From the NCBI GenBank assembly GCA_022575985.1, contig JAKSXM010000007.1:65936501-66000500 (forward strand): DNA of 64,000 nucleotides. The letters are read 5' to 3'. The position numbers and the translations under genes were made by a program. Under the pieces are notes generated by a model. That model had not been told where the DNA came from, ran no database searches, and saw only the letters and a list, made by a program, of their open reading frames with translations. Source of the stretch: Anagrus nilaparvatae (taxonomy: Eukaryota; Arthropoda; Insecta; Hymenoptera; Mymaridae). Within the stretch, counting starts at the first letter, position 1; each line of letters starts with the position of its first letter. Shown here piece by piece: positions 59,800-64,000 of the stretch.

Positions 59800-62700
59800 G
59801 ATATAATGTACATTTTTAATTGAAGAGTAATAAAAAAAAGTATTAAATTTTTGTATAAATAAAGTATTAGTTTTAAAAATTTTTTGAAAAAGTGTCCTTT
59901 GGGAATCATTTTTTTGGGAACGGGTTATTTTGGGAAATTTGTCCTTGAGAAAAATGGATTGGAAATTTGTGTCTTCCAACCCTTCCCCATTTTTGCATGG
60001 CGCCTTGAGAGAAGTTAAAAATTGGCGCTGTTAACGGAAATTTCTGTAATTTTAGGTCCGGAATTTACATCTGCCAATGAGAGAACGATAAAAATTTCCT
60101 TAGAGTAGGGAAGGCTTGGCCTCAACAATCTTACCGATGCTATTTTTAGCCTAAAAATCCCAAAATTAAATTTAGACCTCGATTTAGACAATACCTACGA
60201 CACTACCCACTTTCTTGCTACTGATTTCTTAAAAACTGTAATATGTTATAAACTACATTAATTATTTACGTACTGATAAATTTCCAACACTGAATAAAAA
60301 CTAAAAATAAAATAAGATTTTTTTTCATTACTTTAACTAAACAGTAAATAAATAAATAAAAAAAAAAGAAAGAAATTGATTTTATACTCCTATAATATAA
60401 ATAAATATTCTTTTCTTTTAGTAATAGTAAGTATACCTAAAAAAAACTCCACCTACTTTTATCTTATAAATAAATCTAAAATTCATGGTTTACATAAGGA
60501 TTGAAGAAAATAAAAACCAATCCCTTATCTAAATAAATATCCATCGATAAAAATAAAAACATTGATTTTTCAATAAATCATTAAATTAAATGAAATTCAA
60601 TACACATCTAAAAAAAAGTTATGAAAATCATTATATTTTTTTATTCATTTATGTCCGGTGTATTTATGAAAATAATTTTAACAAAAAAATATATATAAAA
60701 TTCAAACGATTTGATTTAATGTGTTAGAGTGTAGTATAACTAATAAAAGACCCTTTTTTTTAAAAAAAATGAATAAGGGATAGATTTTTTTGTATCTGCA
60801 AAAATGACGTCATACTACAAAATGCACATTCAAGATGATGATACGATGATGAAGATATAGAATAAAGTACAAGGAAGGAAAAGGGGAATTTGTCTTGAAT
60901 ATATATATATATATGGTATCAACAACAATAAGGGAGAAAATTTATTGTAAATATAAATGTATATATGCATCAATGTTAAAATTATCCCCCTATTCATAAA
61001 AATACATTTTATAGTATCTCAGTGTAGTTATCATAAGAATGGAGGGTCAGTATTCAGACTATAAGAAAAATTAATTATTATAATTTTTTTGTCTACACTA
61101 AAGTATTAAATATTTAATTAAAATTTATGTCTTTTTATTAATCATATTAATTAAAAATTTACATATCATTTTTTTTTTTTTTTTTATTCTAACCCTCTTT
61201 TTTATTTATATCTTAATCTTTGATTTTATGTTAATAGATAACAGTTAATTAACACACCTTTTATTGTATAAATAAATATAAATTACATTTTAAATGTCAT
61301 GTATTATGTAGGTATTGATCCAAGTCTATGTACATCCTTTTCATTTAATATGTTTATAGACATTTCTATTTATTTTATGTATATATGGGTTATTTCATTT
61401 TAATTTTAGAGATTTTTAAGGGACTAAAAAGATATCTTTTGAGAAGAAATATGATTGTATTTTTAATTTCAGGCCTTGGGTTGAATTTTTGGGTTATACT
61501 TAGGTTTTACTTAGCCTAAGATACAGCTCTCAGCTTTTTTTGCATTGATAGGGCTATTAGAATGCCATTAGTATAAATGTTTGTTTTTAGTAAAATTTTA
61601 CAAGAGAAATTGTTTACTAAAATCAGGAATTCGAGCGAGAAATTCTAAAATCAAAATTTAAATAAGATTATAAATTTTTAAATTTAGCCCTTGGTTCCAA
61701 CAGCATTTACACGACCAAAAATATTTTTTTGTCTTTCCGGGCGTAAAACTTGATAAGGAATTTTCTGTAAGCAAAATATATTAAGCATCATGAACGTACA
61801 ACCTTGGACACTCACGTTAACACCGCCTTCGTCGAGCACTCATTTTCAGACTCATGTAAGTAATCTTTTAGTGATCTTACTGGGATCAAAACTTTTGCGC
61901 CCTTAATAATCAATATACTAATTGTCTCGCTGATTCTATAGCTTTTATTAACTTGTTAATTAAGGGTAGATATTATTTTATTCATATCCGCAATAATTTT
62001 AATCTAAATCCAATGTGTTAGCCTAGTCTGAGTTAAATACCGTCTAAACTTTTTCTTGCTAAAATATTTTAAAATATTAAAAGTTTTCTATTTAGAACAA
62101 TGAACAAAATTCAAAAACTACCCAAAGGCAAAATGGGCCCATTTTTAACTTCCAGGGCCCATGTTCTAAGGAGAAATCTTCAAGAATATTTTCCTCTTGT
62201 CTAAAGATCTAGATAAATTCATCATCAGAAAAAATAGTAAAATTAATTTGAAAATTTCAGGCTCCAGGTGTATTTTATGCTGTTAACTTTCCATGAGGTC
62301 ACTGTATCGATTTCGCTACCTAACAGCCTTTTGACTATTTGCAGTTTTATTATTTTTGAATTCCTGAGTGTATTTTACTGAATCCAATTAGTAATGGATC
62401 AAATATATGATTATTCCTAAAGTATAAACTGTAATTTGAACATAGGCCAATTTTTCGGTGCTGTTAATAAAAAAGCCACATAAAAAAACAATTATTCTGA
62501 AATCAAATTGTGATACTCATGAAGAAAATAAAAAATTAATTTACAATTCTATATAAGCACTCCATTAAATGAATTCAAGACACATAACTCAAAATAACTC
62601 AAAAGACTTAAAATAAACTTTCCTTCAATATACAAAAATTAAAATTTTCCACTTTAATCAGTAAGCATGAAATAACCCATATTTTTACTAACTCAAACAA

Positions 62701-63300
62701 ATATATAAATATGTATTTTTCCTCTCAAAATATTACACTAACCCAGTTTAAAAAAATCTTTATAATTAAATAGAACATTTCCGCATATATATATTTTAAG
62801 AAAATTGGAACCTCTGCTTTAAAAAAAAAAAATCCTAAAATATATAATACAGAAGTACATAATAATCTTCTTCTCTCTATTATCATCAAAATGTATATTT
62901 TATGGTGTGTGTAAAATAAAATAAAATTTATATATATTTTTTCTTTAAAAAAATTACTTTTTTTTTGGAAAATATCCAATTTTTAAATGTGCTATAAAAA
63001 AAATGTTTTTTTATGAGTTTATGAAAAAAATTGTATTTATTGTTATAAATTTTTATGTTGTACAATTACTGTACTTGTTTTAATTTATTTATTAATAAAA
63101 TAATCCCTTTCAATTTATAAATCATGTATATGATTTGTTTGTGTGTAAAATTTATATACTTAAGAATATAAGTTTGAAAAATTGTTGTTATTGTTGAGAG
63201 TGCATTTTATATTATATTTACTGCAATACAAATATATTTAATACTGTAATTATTCTTATTGTGTGTATATAAATTTTAATAAGTTTTGTATAAATATATT
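59800..63300. other. AT-rich desert
   Basis: No gene is supported. Contents include short TA microsatellites (about 60900), a T17-type run near 61170 and a possible second copy of the 55724 repeat at 61770-61935. The 84-residue minus-strand frame at 62725-62979 is low complexity. Confidence 0.4.
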
Positions 63301-63303
63301 TTT

Positions 63304-63717
63304 TGTATATTAGACTGGTACAGAATTTGGAGATTGGTAAATAAGAAAATTAAATGTTAATTAGAAATGTTTTCATGTATTCACCAGTACTGGGTAGACT
63401 CAGTAATTTCTAATTAATATTAAATTAAATATGGGTGATAAATTGAATACCATTTATGATAAGAAAATTAAATATATTGTTTTTCAAGTTACTGAAAATT
63501 TATATTGTCTCATATATACAGCCAAATTAAGTACTATTTGGTAAAATTTTGGAGCTAAAAATTGTAAGGTTATTTTAATCTGAAAATTTTAATAAAAATT
63601 TTGCTTGATATTTTAATAAATTATTGAAATTTACATTTAAAATTCAAGTACAGAAGCCTATCAATCTAAAAAATCTGCACAAAAATATTTTAAAAATAAG
63701 TACCAGTCTAATATACA
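63304..63717. mobile_element. 414-bp MITE with 18-bp terminal inverted repeats
   Basis: TGTATATTAGACTGGTAC at 63304-63321 is matched exactly in reverse complement at 63700-63717. The interior is AT-rich without a frame. TA steps at both ends would suit a Tc1/mariner-type insertion, but the exact duplication is ambiguous. Confidence 0.7.
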
Positions 63718-64000
63718 ATTTATTCATAGTTAATAAAACAATCATTGAACATAATTAAAGAAATAAAAAAAATTTTTCATACTCAATTTTCATACACAAA
63801 ACTACTACATACAAATATTATTAACATTTAAGATTTTATAGACATTAATTAATTAATTAAAGAATTTTTTTTCTACTTAACCTATATTTTTTAAAAATTG
63901 GAGTCCAATCTCATAAAATATGACTTATACATAAATTCATTTATATTAAAATGTACACATGTTATTTATTTATTTAAAATTAAAATTCTTAATATGCACT

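Noticed and set aside
1..64000. tRNA, rRNA or microRNA genes
   Set aside because: I saw no tRNA A/B box pair with a foldable cloverleaf and no rRNA core. A dedicated scan with tRNA and RNA-family models would be needed to exclude them.

Overview
This window is AT-rich eukaryotic DNA from an insect. Two things show this. One is a complete multi-exon talin gene whose predicted length (2,845 aa by my splice model) is close to that of Drosophila rhea. The other is a pair of tandem genes of the insect odorant-receptor (7tm_6) type. The order is not settled: the sequence alone does not distinguish a wasp, gall midge or hemipteran host. There are no prokaryotic signals (operons, ribosome binding sites, CRISPR), and I recognised no rRNA or tRNA gene.

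Layout. (1) 1-15,150 is an odorant-receptor locus. It holds a decayed receptor copy (3553-4942) and a complete receptor (five coding exons, 7854-13636, 389 aa), and both share similar upstream sequence. The locus is full of small non-autonomous DNA transposons: one with TTAA target duplications sits inside a coding exon of the dead copy, and a foldback, a hairpin element with an 8-bp duplication and a 1.1-kb hAT-like element sit in introns of the intact copy. (2) 15,150-23,300 is gene-free, with dispersed repeats and a 4 x ~156-bp tandem array. (3) 23,577-37,919 (minus strand) is talin: 14 coding exons with phases that close exactly, FERM head, helical rod, C-terminal actin-binding THATCH (I/LWEQ) domain and a ~290-residue low-complexity tail. 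A 5' UTR exon edge lies at 37,967 and a plausible core promoter (CCAAT, TATA, initiator) at about 40.22-40.27 kb. (4) 40.3-64 kb is a repeat-rich desert with no intact gene. It includes a 2.8-kb foldback element with arrays of ~125-bp repeats, a nested pair of foldbacks at 53.2-54.4 kb, a TA-flanked 241-bp MITE, a dead MULE-type transposase (58.8-59.8 kb), and a MITE with 18-bp inverted ends near the right edge.

The genes are unrelated in function: talin couples integrins to actin in every cell, while the receptors are chemosensory. What unites the window is the density and variety of foldback elements, at least ten with at least three target-site types. Several have intact target-site duplications, so their boundaries can be given to the base. 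I found no new enzymatic or defence system. The most unusual items are the transposon-interrupted receptor pseudogene, the repeat-filled hAT-like element and the large palindromic tandem-repeat element.
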